Assembly (NCBI GenBank): GCA_023255165.1
Contig: JALRJD010000225.1
Location: forward strand, 1-10,912
Direction of reading: 5' to 3'
Length of the DNA: 10,912 nucleotides
Source: Porticoccaceae bacterium
GTDB taxonomy: Bacteria; Pseudomonadota; Gammaproteobacteria; Pseudomonadales; Porticoccaceae
Shown one piece after another: positions 1 to 5,757 of the stretch (its first letter is position 1; every line of letters begins with the position of its first letter). The notes beneath the pieces were generated by a model. That model was not told the origin of the DNA. It made no database searches and saw only the letters and a list, made by a program, of their open reading frames with translations. A program made the translations under genes and the position numbers.

Positions 1-28
1 GTAGTTGTCAGTTTTTGATTTCTGCATT

Positions 29-622
29 TCAGGGTATCGAAATCGTAAATTTGCCCAGCAGTTGAGTAAGCTTGATCAGCGGTAGGCCAATCAATGACGT
101 CGGATCGCTGCTGTCCACCGACTCAAACAGGCTAATGCCGAGAGATTCCGCTTTAAAACTCCCGGCGCAGTCATAGGGCTTGTCGGCTTGCAGATAACGT
201 TCGATCTCATCCAGTTCAAGTTGGCGAAAGCGGACCTCGGTAATATCCACTGCGGTTTCAATCTGCGAAGCATTTAACACTGCTATGGCAGTGTAAAACC
301 GGACTGTTCGACCTGATTGAGCGATCAGTTGCGCCACGGCCTGCTGGTGATTGCCTGGCTTGCCAAGGACCGGGTTGTTAGCACTGTCCGGTTGCAATAG
401 CAGTTCCGCCACCTGATCGGAACCGATAATCACCGCGTCCGGATAGTGATGGGCGATGGCTTGGGCTTTTTCTGTGGCGAGACGCAATGCCAAATCCTGG
501 GCCGATTCATTGTTTCGACGACTCTCATCCAGTTCCGCAGCCATGCACTCAAAGGGTAAATTAAGTCGTTCCAGCAATAACTTTCGATAGCTGGATGAAG
601 AGGCTAGAACAAGCTGGTTCAT
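29..622 (-). CDS. yceF: Maf-family nucleotide pyrophosphatase, YceF type
   Basis: Cytosolic nucleoside triphosphate pyrophosphatase. The YceF branch of the Maf family is known to hydrolyse m7GTP and is regarded as a house-cleaning enzyme. The 197-residue length is normal for the family. Visible landmarks are the N-terminal LASSSSYRKLLLERL substrate loop (residues 6-20), ATEKAQA with Lys52, the catalytic GSDQV motif (67-71, Asp69), LGKPG (86-90) and a C-terminal block with CAGSFKAESLGISL followed by DPTSLIGLPL. The Gln after the catalytic Asp and the CAGSFK block favour YceF over the dTTP/UTP-specific YhdE branch. The ATG at 622 puts LASSS at the usual distance from the N-terminus; the Shine-Dalgarno is weak. 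The gene diverges from yceD, the same neighbourhood as in E. coli and Pseudomonas. A possible -10 (TATATT on the minus strand, complement of 664-669) lies upstream, with no convincing -35. The m7GTP specificity is inferred from family and context. Confidence 0.95.
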   Translation of the reverse strand: MNQLVLASSSSYRKLLLERLNLPFECMAAELDESRRNNESAQDLALRLATEKAQAIAHHYPDAVIIGSDQVAELLLQPDSANNPVLGKPGNHQQAVAQLIAQSGRTVRFYTAIAVLNASQIETAVDITEVRFRQLELDEIERYLQADKPYDCAGSFKAESLGISLFESVDSSDPTSLIGLPLIKLTQLLGKFTISIP

Positions 623-703
623 GGATAATCTTCCGGTTTATTTTTCTCTGGCGCTCAGGGCCGAATATAGTGGCCGAAACGGCTCCATTTTGGTTGTTTT
701 TCT

Positions 704-732
704 TTGACAGATCAAAAACTTGACCCTATCAT
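704..732 (+). promoter_or_regulatory. sigma70-type promoter of the yceD-rpmF-plsX-fab operon
   Basis: A perfect -35 hexamer TTGACA (704-709) is followed by a 17-bp spacer and TATCAT (727-732, five of six matches to TATAAT). Transcription should start near 739-741, giving a 5' leader of only about 20 nt before yceD. The -10 is followed by the GC-rich run GCGCGCC. GC-rich discriminators are a known feature of promoters that respond negatively to ppGpp/DksA, as for ribosomal genes; that this promoter does so is inference. It is the only strong promoter visible before plsX. Confidence 0.8.
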
Positions 733-761
733 GCGCGCCTAACTGGGTACCACCTGTATTT

Positions 762-1280
762 ATGGCACTGCCAACTCTAGTCGATCCGCGTAAACTTGCG
801 AACCAGGGAATTGTCCTCGAGGGGCATTTCGAGGCGAAGCATTTGCCGAGATTGGCGCTGTCGGTTGAAAGCATAGAGTCGCCATTGTCCGCCTCACTGA
901 AGTTTGAAGTGGACGAAGCCAAAGCGAAAGTTGTGGGTGGTTCACTGGGTATAGCGGTGAAAGTGATTTGCCAGCGCTGCCTGGACCCGGTGGTAGTGGA
1001 CTTAAATGCTGACTTTGCCGCTCAGGTGATCTGGTCGGAAGATCAGTTATCCAGTGTTTCCGCTGATCGAGAGCCCTGGATCGTCGGCGACAAAATGGCG
1101 GATTTAAGCGAGTTACTGGAAGAGGAAGTGCTGCTGGCACTGCCGCTGGTCAACTACCATGATCAAGGTAGCTGCACCGGGGAGACTTTCCTGCCGCAGG
1201 ACGCGTCCGCTGGTCAGACGCAAAACGATGAGGTTGTCGCAGACAATCCCTTTAATATTTTAAAGCAGTTGAAGAAATAA
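762..1280 (+). CDS. yceD: YceD / DUF177 family 23S rRNA accumulation protein
   Basis: Small cytosolic protein of the DUF177 family, linked to 23S rRNA accumulation in bacteria and plastids and nearly always encoded directly before rpmF. The protein is 172 residues, close to E. coli YceD (173). Visible features are the N-terminal VDPRKLANQG (7-16), the conserved CQRC pair (70-73), the acidic ELLEEEVLLALPLV segment (117-130), His133 and Cys138 completing a possible metal-like site, and the C-terminal NPFNILKQLKK tail typical of the family. The ATG at 762 gives the family N-terminus MALP..DPRKL. A TTG at 720 is in frame but lies inside the promoter upstream of the predicted transcription start, so it is not used. 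There is no clear Shine-Dalgarno. It is the first gene of the operon, 36 nt before rpmF. Confidence 0.93.
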   Translation: MALPTLVDPRKLANQGIVLEGHFEAKHLPRLALSVESIESPLSASLKFEVDEAKAKVVGGSLGIAVKVICQRCLDPVVVDLNADFAAQVIWSEDQLSSVSADREPWIVGDKMADLSELLEEEVLLALPLVNYHDQGSCTGETFLPQDASAGQTQNDEVVADNPFNILKQLKK

Positions 1281-1316
1281 CTTCGTCTGCACAGGATTAT
1301 TGCTCAGGAGTAATCT

Positions 1317-1496
1317 ATGGCTGTTCAAAAAAGTCGCAAGACACGTTCAAAGCGCGGTATGCGTCGTTCACACGATGCCCTCACTGCTCCAACAGTTTCA
1401 GTTGATTCGCTTAGCGGCGAAAAGCACCTGCGTCACAATGTGTCCGCTGATGGTTTTTACCGCGGTCGCAAAGTTGTCGAGACTGACGCCGAATAA
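1317..1496 (+). CDS. rpmF: 50S ribosomal protein L32
   Basis: Ribosomal protein of the large subunit, 59 residues. It begins MAVQKSRKTRSKRGMRRSHD and continues with HDALTAPTVSVDS, GEKHLRHNVSADG and FYRGRKVV, which match gammaproteobacterial L32 closely. There are no cysteines, so this is the zinc-independent form, as in E. coli. The start is set by AGGAG (1306-1310) six bases before the ATG. A longer frame at 1300-1500 overlaps it but encodes no recognisable protein. It lies between yceD and plsX as in most gammaproteobacteria, which couples ribosome and lipid synthesis. Confidence 0.97.
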   Translation: MAVQKSRKTRSKRGMRRSHDALTAPTVSVDSLSGEKHLRHNVSADGFYRGRKVVETDAE

Positions 1497-1512
1497 CTGA
1501 ATAAAAAACTCT

Positions 1513-2559
1513 TTGGCAAATTCACTCAGAATTGCCGTTGATGCTATGGGCGGGGACTTTGGTCCTCGCGTCACTGTATCTGCGCTACTCGCATTTCTCC
1601 ATCACCACCAGCAAGTTAACGCTCTGCTATTCGGTGATCAGGCTGAGCTGGCCGATCCATTATCCCGCTGTCACGACCAATCGATTCTGTCTCGAATAGA
1701 TGTTCGACACAGCGATTGTCGCGTTGACGCGTCGGATAAACCCTCTTCTGTGCTTCGCAATAAACGCAATTCGTCGATGGCCATGGCTATGCAGGCGGTG
1801 GCATCCCACGAAGCGCAGGCGTTTATCAGCGCCGGCAATACCGGCGCGATTATGGCGCTGGGTCTGTTTACCCTGAAAGCGCTGCCGGGTATTTCACGGC
1901 CCGCCATCTGCACGGCTATTCCAACACTGACCGGGCGCAGCTTTGTGCTCGATCTGGGCGCCAATGTCGACTGTTCCGCTGATCAACTTTGTGAATTCGC
2001 CACCCTGGGTACATTGATGGCCAGCGAACTGGACGGCATCGAATCACCCAAAGTGCGACTGCTGAATGTGGGTGAAGAGGCCAATAAGGGCCGTGCCGAG
2101 ATTCAGCGTGCGGCGGAGATGCTCGCAGCTGATCCATCAATTAATTACTGCGGCTTTATTGAGGGTGACGGTATTTTCGAAGGCGGTACGGATGTGATTG
2201 TCTGCGATGGCTTTGCTGGCAATGTGGCGCTGAAAACCAGCGAAGGGCTGGTGAAGATGGTCGGCGCCCGTTTTCGTAAAGCGGTGGGACGCAGTTGGGT
2301 CTCGCGTCTTGCACTGCTGCTGTTGAGCAAGCCGCTCAATCAATTGCGCAGGCAACTGGACCCGGCACTTTATAATGGCGCCTACGTACTGGGACTCGAA
2401 GGTGTGGTGGTAAAAAGCCATGGCAGCGCGACCCGGCAAGCTTTTGTTAATGCGCTGCAAGTGGCCACCGAAGCGGCTGAGCACAATTTGCCCAAAGTAT
2501 TGTCGCCTATACTTAAGACTCAATTGAATCAAAACGGAAAAAAGAAGACGGACTTATGA
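1513..2559 (+). CDS. plsX: Phosphate acyltransferase PlsX (TTG start)
   Basis: Peripheral membrane/cytosolic acyl-ACP:phosphate acyltransferase that converts acyl-ACP to acyl-phosphate, the donor used by PlsY in phosphatidic acid synthesis. At 348 residues it is full length. Motifs are DAMGGDFGP (10-18), SSVLRNKRNSSM (78-89), ISAGNTGAIMALG (105-117), LDLGAN (146-151), NVGEEANKG (185-193), GFIEGDGIFEGGTDV and CDGFAGNVALK (231-241). No ATG fits the N-terminus: an in-frame TGA lies at 1498-1500 and the next ATG (1546) would remove the first conserved strand. TTG at 1513 is therefore the likely start. No Shine-Dalgarno is visible, so coupling to rpmF, which ends 16 nt upstream, is likely. The last four bases overlap fabD (ATGA); fabH, which follows plsX in E. 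coli, is absent, as in Pseudomonas. Confidence 0.96.
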   Translation: MANSLRIAVDAMGGDFGPRVTVSALLAFLHHHQQVNALLFGDQAELADPLSRCHDQSILSRIDVRHSDCRVDASDKPSSVLRNKRNSSMAMAMQAVASHEAQAFISAGNTGAIMALGLFTLKALPGISRPAICTAIPTLTGRSFVLDLGANVDCSADQLCEFATLGTLMASELDGIESPKVRLLNVGEEANKGRAEIQRAAEMLAADPSINYCGFIEGDGIFEGGTDVIVCDGFAGNVALKTSEGLVKMVGARFRKAVGRSWVSRLALLLLSKPLNQLRRQLDPALYNGAYVLGLEGVVVKSHGSATRQAFVNALQVATEAAEHNLPKVLSPILKTQLNQNGKKKTDL

Positions 2560-3503
2560 CACAAACTATCAACAGTAATTTGGCCTTTGTCTTTCCCGGT
2601 CAGGGATCACAGAAAATCGGCATGCTCGCGGAACTGGCAAGCGCAAATAGTCTGGTCGAGGAGACCTTTCAGGAAGCTTCTGAAGTACTTGGCTATGACT
2701 GCTGGCAGCTGGTGCAGCAGGGCGAACAGGAAGATATCAATCTGACTGAGCGCACCCAACCTATTTTATTGGCCGCCAGTGTCGCCATCTGGCGTCTGTG
2801 GCAACAGCAGGGTGGCCCCACTCCGGTGGCCATGGCGGGTCACAGTCTCGGTGAATGGTCGGCGCTGGTCTGCGCCGGCGCAGTGAATTTTGCTGACGCA
2901 GTGGCTATCGTGCGTGCTCGCGGCGCCTTTATGCAGCAGGCTGTGCCGGTTGGAGTTGGCGCGATGGCGGCGATTATGGGCATAGAAGATCAGATTATCA
3001 TTGATGCCTGCACCGACTCCGCCAATGGCCAGATTGTTGATGCAGTGAATTTCAATGCGCCGGGCCAGGTGGTGATTGCCGGTGATGCCGAAGCCGTGGC
3101 ACGAGCGATCAGTATCTGTAAAAAAGCTGGCGCCAAACGCGCGGTTGAGTTGCCGGTCAGCGCGCCTTTCCATACTTCATTAATGCGGCCAGCGGCGGAC
3201 AACCTTGCCGAGATGGTCGAGCAAACCACGTTTGCGGCGCCAAAAATTCAGGTTGTGCACAATGTTAACGCTGAGACCGAGAGCAACCCGGAAGTGATCA
3301 AGACGCTGATGCTTGAGCAGATTTACAAGCCGGTGCTGTGGGTTGACTGTGTCAATGGTCTGTCTGCTCGCGGTGCTGAAATATTGGTCGAGTGCGGCCC
3401 CGGACGAGTGCTTAACGGTCTCTCCAAACGCATTGATCGCAATCTGACTTCGCTCTCGACTGACGATGTGGCGAGTCTCGAAAACGCTTTAACCTCAGTG
3501 TAA
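2556..3503 (+). CDS. fabD: Malonyl-CoA:ACP transacylase
   Basis: Cytosolic enzyme moving malonyl groups from CoA to acyl carrier protein, which supplies every elongation step of type II fatty acid synthesis. It is 315 residues, the usual size. Motifs seen are FPGQGSQ (13-19), the nucleophile elbow GHSLGE with Ser97 (95-100), the substrate-binding Arg122 in RGAFMQ, NFNAPGQVVIAG (165-176) and the catalytic His206 in SAPFHTSLM. A C-terminal ECGPGRVLNGL block is also typical. The start overlaps the plsX stop as ATGA, implying translational coupling. The Shine-Dalgarno is weak (purine-rich AAAAAAGAAGACGGA). fabG follows after 30 nt with its own ribosome site. Confidence 0.97.
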   Translation: MTQTINSNLAFVFPGQGSQKIGMLAELASANSLVEETFQEASEVLGYDCWQLVQQGEQEDINLTERTQPILLAASVAIWRLWQQQGGPTPVAMAGHSLGEWSALVCAGAVNFADAVAIVRARGAFMQQAVPVGVGAMAAIMGIEDQIIIDACTDSANGQIVDAVNFNAPGQVVIAGDAEAVARAISICKKAGAKRAVELPVSAPFHTSLMRPAADNLAEMVEQTTFAAPKIQVVHNVNAETESNPEVIKTLMLEQIYKPVLWVDCVNGLSARGAEILVECGPGRVLNGLSKRIDRNLTSLSTDDVASLENALTSV

Positions 3504-3533
3504 AAACCATTTAATTTTTTACAGGAAAACCCC

Positions 3534-4277
3534 ATGAATCTTGATAATAAAGTGGCTCTGGTCACTGGAGCCACTCGTGGCATTGGCGCGGCAATTGCCG
3601 AAGCTCTGGGTAAAGCCGGCGCAACAGTTATTGGCACAGCCACTTCCGAAGCCGGTGCTGCCACCATTAGCCAGCGCTTTGCCGAGACCAATATTAACGG
3701 TGCTGGTATGGTGCTGAATGTGACCGATGCCGAGTCAGTCAACTCGGTGTTGCAGGCAATTAGTGATCAGTTCGGTGCGCCGACTGTTTTGGTTAACAAC
3801 GCCGGTATCACTAAAGACAATATCCTGATGCGTATGAAAGACGATGAGTGGATGGATGTACTGGATACCAATCTGACCTCCATTTTCCGTCTCGCCAAAG
3901 CCTGTGTTCGTCCTATGACCAAGGCGCGTTGGGGCCGCATTATCAATATCAGTTCAGTGGTTGGCGCCATGGGTAACGCCGGGCAGAGTAACTACTCCGC
4001 GTCCAAGGCGGGGGTCGGCGGTTTTACTCGAGCATTGGCCAAGGAACTCGGCTCTAGAAATATCACGGTCAATACAGTGGCGCCTGGTTTTATCGATACA
4101 GATATGACAAAAGATCTGCCTGAAGCAAATAAAGAGGCTATGCTGACACAGATTCCCCTGGCTCGACTGGGTGCGCCGGAAGAGATTGCCGCGGTGGTGG
4201 GTTTTCTTGCCAGCGACGCGGCGGGCTATATTACCGGTGAAACCATCCATGTAAATGGTGGTATGTATATGGCGTAA
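3534..4277 (+). CDS. fabG: 3-oxoacyl-ACP reductase
   Basis: NADPH-dependent short-chain dehydrogenase that reduces beta-ketoacyl-ACP in each round of fatty acid elongation. It is 247 residues (E. coli FabG 244). The Rossmann nucleotide loop TGATRGIG is at 11-18, NNAG at 88-91, and the catalytic tetrad is Asn113, Ser141, Tyr154 and Lys158 (in QSNYSASKAG). The segment NTVAPGFIDTDMT (180-192) and the C-terminal GYITGETIHVNGGMYM are characteristic of FabG rather than other SDR enzymes. AGGA (3523-3526) upstream of the ATG supports the start. It is followed by a hairpin and then by a separately promoted acpP. Confidence 0.97.
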   Translation: MNLDNKVALVTGATRGIGAAIAEALGKAGATVIGTATSEAGAATISQRFAETNINGAGMVLNVTDAESVNSVLQAISDQFGAPTVLVNNAGITKDNILMRMKDDEWMDVLDTNLTSIFRLAKACVRPMTKARWGRIINISSVVGAMGNAGQSNYSASKAGVGGFTRALAKELGSRNITVNTVAPGFIDTDMTKDLPEANKEAMLTQIPLARLGAPEEIAAVVGFLASDAAGYITGETIHVNGGMYMA

Positions 4278-4283
4278 CCTGTT

Positions 4284-4312
4284 GATAAAAAAGCAGAAAC
4301 TGCATTTTTATC
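4284..4312 (+). terminator. Hairpin after fabG, probable weak terminator or attenuator
   Basis: An imperfect inverted repeat with an AAA loop: 4284-4296 pairs with 4300-4312 over 12 of 13 positions (A4292/A4304 mismatched). The inner GC stem is only GCAG/CTGC and is followed by ATTTTTAT, giving a short U tract. It lies 7 nt after the fabG stop and before the acpP promoter. A partly leaky terminator would let acpP be made in excess over fabG, but this role is inferred. Confidence 0.5.
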
Positions 4313-4343
4313 ATATAGGTCTAGCATTTTATAAATTGTAGGG

Positions 4344-4349
4344 TAAAAT
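4344..4349 (+). promoter_or_regulatory. -10 element of a probable acpP promoter
   Basis: TAAAAT (5/6 to consensus), followed by GCGCGCCC. The nine bases ATGCGCGCC are identical to, and in the same register as, those at the yceD promoter. The -35 is poor: CTAGCA with a 17-bp spacer matches three of six positions. acpP often has its own strong promoter because ACP is very abundant. The predicted start near 4356 leaves a leader of about 120 nt. Confidence 0.5.
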
Positions 4350-4355
4350 GCGCGC

Positions 4356-4474
4356 CCGTAAACACAGATTACCGCTGGATGAGCAGTTTTTGCTCGGTGG
4401 CACAATTAAAAGAGCGTTAACGGAATTCCTAATCGGACGTTAACCGAATTACCCCTGACAGGAGTAGACACACG
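4356..4474 (+). promoter_or_regulatory. Structured 5' leader of acpP
   Basis: The leader holds a small hairpin GAGCA-GTTTT-TGCTC (4381-4395) and a 13-nt direct repeat differing at one base (CGTTAACGGAATT at 4415-4427, CGTTAACCGAATT at 4438-4450). The GTTAACG/CGTTAAC cores (4416-4422 and 4438-4444) can also pair as a 7-bp stem. A good Shine-Dalgarno, AGGAG (4460-4464), lies 10 nt before the acpP ATG. The structures are seen directly; any regulatory role is unproven. Confidence 0.4.
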
Positions 4475-4708
4475 ATGAGTAATATCGAAGAACGCGTTAT
4501 CAAAATGGTTGCTGAGCAACTGGGTGTTAAAGAAGAAGACGTTAAATCAACTTCCTCTTTCGTAGAAGACCTGGGCGCTGACTCACTGGACACAGTAGAG
4601 CTGATCATGGCTTTGGAAGAGGAATTCGACGCAGAAATTCCTGATGAAGAAGCAGAGAAAATCGCAACTGTTCAAGATGCCGTCAGTTATATCACTGCAA
4701 ACAGCTGA
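4475..4708 (+). CDS. acpP: Acyl carrier protein
   Basis: Small acidic carrier that holds fatty-acyl intermediates on a 4'-phosphopantetheine arm, used by FabD, FabG and PlsX encoded alongside. It has 77 residues, the E. coli length is 78 with Met. The attachment site is Ser37 in GADSLDTVEL (34-43). The helices EERVIKMVAEQLGV, LIMALEEEFDAEIPDEEAE and ATVQDAVSYI follow the standard ACP pattern. AGGAG at 4460-4464 sets the start. Codon use is typical of highly expressed genes (GAA, CTG, AAA, GTT dominate). It is flanked by its own promoter and a strong terminator, so it is probably a separate transcription unit within the cluster. The usual next gene, fabF, is not present. Confidence 0.98.
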   Translation: MSNIEERVIKMVAEQLGVKEEDVKSTSSFVEDLGADSLDTVELIMALEEEFDAEIPDEEAEKIATVQDAVSYITANS

Positions 4709-4741
4709 TTGTCGTAGTCTTTTATAAGATTTGCTCGATTC

Positions 4742-4773
4742 AAAAAAACCGCTCCACTTGGGGCGGTTTTTTT
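4742..4773 (+). terminator. Strong rho-independent terminator after acpP
   Basis: Stem 4742-4755 pairs with 4760-4773 (one G-U pair at T4753/G4762) around the loop ACTT. It starts with seven A residues, has the core CCGCTCC/GGGGCGG, and ends in seven T residues. The A and T tracts make it able to work in both directions. It lies 34 nt after the acpP stop and should separate acpP transcription from pabC-mltG-tmk-holB. Confidence 0.92.
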
Positions 4774-4877
4774 ATGGCTGAAATTTAGGTTTAATAGACG
4801 TCCAATTCACGCCTCAAGGATGCCGGTCATCAGCATGCCAAGCCAATTAAAAACCTTAGCACTCAAGTTCGCGGTGC

Positions 4878-4897
4878 TTCACAGCGTGAACTGTGAA
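4878..4897 (+). repeat. Inverted repeat at the annotated pabC start
   Basis: TTCACAG (4878-4884) and CTGTGAA (4891-4897) form a perfect 7-bp inverted repeat around CGTGAA. Its last base is the A of the ATG at 4897. The arm TTCAC can alternatively pair with GTGAA at 4886-4890. There is no Shine-Dalgarno in this stretch. It might hinder initiation at 4897, bind a protein, or be chance. Confidence 0.5.
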
Positions 4898-5757
4898 TGA
4901 GCAGCAAGACTCTGACAATGGTCGATGGCGTGATCGCCAGCGAAGCGCCGGTTTCCGATCGCGGCAGCGCTTACGGTCATGGACTGTTTGAAACCATGCT
5001 GTTGCACAATGGTGGCGTGCCGCTGTGGCGCCAGCACTGCGCCCGGTTACTCCGGGATTCGCCAATACTTGGTATCGCAGTGTCGCAACAGCAACTGCAG
5101 GAATCTCTCGATGCATTAATTGCGGCCCTTGATAATAGCAACCTGTCCGCTGGCATTATCAAACTGACCGTGACAGCTGGTAGTGGTGGCCGCGGTTATC
5201 AGTCGCCCGAGGTGATAACGCCAAGAATTATCGCGCAGTATTTTGCGCTGCCCGAGGATATTGATTCGCAGCGGCAGCGGGGCATTCGTCTGACAGAATG
5301 CATCTATCGTCTGCCTGCCAACCCCATGCTTGCCGGGATCAAACATCTAAACAGGCTCGATCAGGTGCTGGCGCGCGCGGAGTGGGGCAGTGACCAGCCT
5401 TATGATGATGGCATTATGTTCAGTTGCGAAGGTCTGGTGATTGAAACCACCAGAGCCAATCTGTTTCTTAAAACCCCTCGGGGATGGATTACGCCCAAGC
5501 TCGATCGTGCCGGCGTGCGCGGAGTGATGCGTGAGCTGTTGCTCGACAAACTCTTCACCCAGTGCGGATTGCAGGCGGCAGAAGCGGATATCGACCGCGA
5601 ACTGCTTGGCGCAGCCAGCGAGCTGTTTGTCAGCAGCGCTATTCGCGGTGTGGTGGCAGTGACATTTACCCCGACAACCGGTGAGCTTATCCCAGGCGCC
5701 GACACCCAGCTTGTGCAGCAGGCGCTGAACAATAGCTACCCGGGGTTTCCATGCTAA
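4897..5757 (+). CDS. pabC: Aminodeoxychorismate lyase
   Basis: PLP-dependent class IV (branched-chain aminotransferase-like) lyase that converts 4-amino-4-deoxychorismate to p-aminobenzoate and pyruvate in folate synthesis. It has 286 residues. Landmarks are VSDRGSAYGHGLFET (19-32), the PLP-binding Lys149 in GIKHLNRLDQ, EGLVIETTRANLFL with Glu183, DRAGVRGVMRELL and a C-terminal ELFVSSAIRGVVAV block. These fit PabC, and the position before mltG-tmk-holB supports it over a D-amino-acid or branched-chain aminotransferase. The start is uncertain: ATG at 4897 lies in an inverted repeat without a ribosome site, and the in-frame ATG at 4918 (MVDGVIASE) would give an equally family-like N-terminus of 279 residues. 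The gene ends 7 nt inside mltG. Confidence 0.92.
   Translation: MSSKTLTMVDGVIASEAPVSDRGSAYGHGLFETMLLHNGGVPLWRQHCARLLRDSPILGIAVSQQQLQESLDALIAALDNSNLSAGIIKLTVTAGSGGRGYQSPEVITPRIIAQYFALPEDIDSQRQRGIRLTECIYRLPANPMLAGIKHLNRLDQVLARAEWGSDQPYDDGIMFSCEGLVIETTRANLFLKTPRGWITPKLDRAGVRGVMRELLLDKLFTQCGLQAAEADIDRELLGAASELFVSSAIRGVVAVTFTPTTGELIPGADTQLVQQALNNSYPGFPC

Noticed and set aside
731..742. Three-codon frame ATG-CGC-GCC-TAA after the yceD -10
   Set aside because: It is the GC-rich discriminator overlapping the -10; the predicted transcript starts after its ATG.
720..761. Upstream in-frame TTG start for yceD
   Set aside because: It lies between the -35 and -10 of the promoter, upstream of the expected transcript start, and adds 14 residues not seen in the family.
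1300..1500. 66-codon open frame overlapping rpmF on the same strand
   Set aside because: It encodes nothing recognisable, while the frame at 1317-1496 with a good AGGAG gives a clear L32.
4379..4420. 13-codon open frame in the acpP leader (possible leader peptide)
   Set aside because: No Shine-Dalgarno, no run of regulatory codons and no linked terminator; this length is expected by chance.
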